DNA of 64,000 nt from CAJMNU01 sp905214855. GTDB lineage: Bacteria; Bacillota; Clostridia; Lachnospirales; Lachnospiraceae. Location: contig CALADM010000005.1 of NCBI GenBank assembly GCA_937890595.1, positions 1 to 64,000 of the forward strand. Reading direction: 5' to 3'. The notes below the pieces were generated by a model. That model was not told the origin of the DNA. It worked only from the letters and a program-made list of their open reading frames with translations, and searched no databases. The number at the start of each line of letters is the position of its first letter. Position 1 is the first letter of the stretch. This document shows positions 62,389 to 64,000 of this stretch, in pieces. The translations under genes were made by a program, and so were the position numbers.

Positions 62389-62447
62389 GCCTACCACCTG
62401 CTTTCTTCTGCTTATCTGCTCATGCTGCCTTTTATCCTAAATAGGTC

Positions 62448-63518
62448 TTATAGAATTCCTTTGGAACGTAAAATTTCTCCTAAATACCCAAACAAGGTCT
62501 CCATCTCCTGATCTGTTCCAATCGAGATCCTCAAATACTCACTCAGACGATCCTGTTTAAAATAACGAACATATACCTGTCTTTTCTTCAATTCTGCAAA
62601 AATTTCCTCTGCTGAACAATTTGGATGCTTTGCAAAAATGAAATTGGCATAGGAATCTGGGAATTCAAAACCTAATTCTCTCAGGCGTTTTTTAGAATAT
62701 TCTCTTGTCTGTATGATCTTTTCGACATTCTCCTTAAAATATGCTTCGTCCTTCAGCATCTCTGTTCCCAAAATCTGAGATGGAAGATTCATAGTATAGG
62801 AATTATAAGAATATTTCACATCTTGAAGAGCACGGATCAGATCCGGATGACCAATTGCAAAACCAATACGCATTCCAGCCATGGAACGTGACTTACTGAA
62901 AGTCTGTACAATCAGCAGGTTTTCATATTTTTCCAGTAAAGGAAGTGCTGATTCTCCTCCAAAATCAATATATGCCTCATCCACGATCACTACGGAGTCC
63001 TGATTATGTTTTAAGATATCCTCCACCCACTCTAATGGACGCAAAAGTCCTGTCGGAGCATTGGGATTTGGAAAAATGATCCCTCCATTTTCTCTGTAAT
63101 AATCTTCTTTTTGTATCTGAAAATCCTGATCCAGTTTTGGTGTTTCATATGGAATCTCAAACAATTGTGCCCATACTTTATAAAAAGAATAGGTAATATC
63201 CGGAAATAAAATGGGTTTTTCAGAATGAAAAAATGTCATAAATGCCATTGCGATCACATCATCTGATCCCACGCCGACAAAAATCTGTTCTGGTGCTACA
63301 TGATATGTTTCTGCCAGAGCATCTGTCAACATAGTTGCTGCTGGATCTGGATATTTACGAAATAGATCATACTCCATCTCTCTCAGTGCATTTTTCACTC
63401 TGGGAGATGGCGGATATGGATTTTCATTCGTATTCAATTTGATCAAATGATTACCCTTTGGCTGTTCTCCCGGAACATATGGAACTACTTTTCTAATATT
63501 TTTTTCCCATGATCTCAT
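62448..63518 (-). CDS. hisC: histidinol-phosphate aminotransferase
   Basis: PLP-dependent class I/II aminotransferase, 356 residues, converting imidazole-acetol phosphate and glutamate to histidinol phosphate. Features are KLNTNENPYPPSP near 27-39, the Asn and Pro of FPNPNAPTG (149-157), VDEAYIDF (179-186) and the PLP lysine Lys209 in QTFSKSRSMAGMRIG. AGGAGG is eight bases before the ATG. No other his gene is near; it sits 42 bases after a polysaccharide polymerase end and before an AI-2E gene. A role on another amino-sugar or aromatic substrate is therefore possible, though the sequence is a good HisC. Confidence 0.9.
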   Translation of the reverse strand: MRSWEKNIRKVVPYVPGEQPKGNHLIKLNTNENPYPPSPRVKNALREMEYDLFRKYPDPAATMLTDALAETYHVAPEQIFVGVGSDDVIAMAFMTFFHSEKPILFPDITYSFYKVWAQLFEIPYETPKLDQDFQIQKEDYYRENGGIIFPNPNAPTGLLRPLEWVEDILKHNQDSVVIVDEAYIDFGGESALPLLEKYENLLIVQTFSKSRSMAGMRIGFAIGHPDLIRALQDVKYSYNSYTMNLPSQILGTEMLKDEAYFKENVEKIIQTREYSKKRLRELGFEFPDSYANFIFAKHPNCSAEEIFAELKKRQVYVRYFKQDRLSEYLRISIGTDQEMETLFGYLGEILRSKGIL

Positions 63519-63560
63519 TTTTATTTCCTCCTTCTATTTTCCTTTCCTGTCTTCCCTATC

Positions 63561-64000
63561 TTACTGCCATCGCCTTCTCCTGCAAAGTACCCACACAACT
63601 GTTGTCATTGTAAGATAGAACCATGTTGTCGGATTACTGTACCATGTCGTAAAGAAAGAAAGCATCAAATATGCCGCAAATTGAGCATAAAACAGATAGC
63701 CCACTGGATTCTGTACCTTTTTGATCTCACTCATCAAAACGTATGCTGCCGCTCCCAAAAGCATGGAAAAAATCCCAACTCCGATAATACCAAAATCATA
63801 ATAGGCATCATAAAATAAAGTCAGGGTTGTCAGTTCTGTCTTTGTCACAAAAAGTGGAAAACTGACTAAAGAAGGAGCTACAAATTTAAGTCCTGTCAAA
63901 GCCCAAATTGGAAACAGCATCCTAAGTCCAAATGTATGTGATGGTAAATCTCTTACCAGACAATTAAAATTATCATAGTTATTGGCAATATACATGTATG
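63561..64000 (-). CDS. C-terminal part of a Wzy-like oligosaccharide repeat-unit polymerase (partial)
   Basis: The reading frame runs off the right edge of the window with no stop, so only the last 146 or so residues are seen. The segment YIANNYDNFNCLVRDLPSHT followed by FGLRMLFPIWALTG, DAYYDFGIIGVGIFSMLLG and two further spans matches the C-terminal layout of O-antigen/repeat-unit polymerases. These join polysaccharide repeats at the outer face of the membrane. The end is basic (CRRRRW). It precedes hisC by 42 bases on the same strand. The assignment is moderate because most of the gene is missing. Confidence 0.65.
   Translation of the reverse strand, partial: YMYIANNYDNFNCLVRDLPSHTFGLRMLFPIWALTGLKFVAPSLVSFPLFVTKTELTTLTLFYDAYYDFGIIGVGIFSMLLGAAAYVLMSEIKKVQNPVGYLFYAQFAAYLMLSFFTTWYSNPTTWFYLTMTTVVWVLCRRRRWQ

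Overview
The window looks like the chromosome of a low-GC, anaerobic gut Firmicute, most likely a Lachnospiraceae member. The signs are AT-rich coding sequence, strong GGAGG ribosome sites, many carbohydrate ABC importers of the Firmicutes type, YesM/YesN-like two-component genes, choline-binding-type wall repeats, pyruvate phosphate dikinase, and a bacterial use of the archaeal-type IMP cyclohydrolase. No prophage, conjugative element, CRISPR array or intact insertion sequence was seen.

Layout. 1-11 kb holds housekeeping genes (guaA, uvrA with an SOS-like box, ddl, ftsH) plus an intracellular PcRGLX/YetA-like protein. 11-24.8 kb is a glycan locus. It has a GH112 phosphorylase with its own ABC importer and a previously untracked 56-residue membrane protein, a divergent AraC regulator with an apparent ATA start, a cytoplasmic sulfatase, a secreted choline-binding-repeat protein, and a second ABC importer. 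25-30 kb holds the response regulator/histidine kinase pair of the second importer and a cytoplasmic GH29 fucosidase. 30-36 kb holds a MATE exporter, a split purine pair (AICAR transformylase plus PurO-type IMP cyclohydrolase) and galactokinase. 35-47 kb holds an AraC regulator, a GH3 enzyme, an unpaired lipoprotein binding protein, tRNA-Ser(CGA) and a 2123-residue pectin methylesterase/pectate lyase anchored by wall-binding repeats. 47-64 kb holds bioY, a NodB-like protein, thioredoxin, a CNNM/CorC-type protein with an unusual leader, adenine deaminase, ppdK, YfhO, an acyltransferase, an AI-2E family protein, hisC and the end of a Wzy-like polymerase.

How the genes fit together. GH112, GH29, the sulfatase and the GH3 enzyme all lack signal peptides. 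This suggests that oligosaccharides are imported intact through the two ABC systems and dismantled in the cytoplasm, with galactose entering through Gal-1-P or GalK. The pectinase acts outside the cell, while the YetA-like protein would act inside on rhamnogalacturonan pieces. GH112 could serve either mucin/milk-type or rhamnogalacturonan-type disaccharides.

Most notable non-coding observations: an Asp-rich leader peptide with its own promoter and hairpins ahead of the CorC-type gene; a 38-base intergenic element present twice; a structured, gene-free 0.65 kb segment before thioredoxin that resembles the right end (omega-RNA region) of an IS200/IS605-type element; and regulatory repeats placed exactly over promoters of the pectinase and second importer genes.
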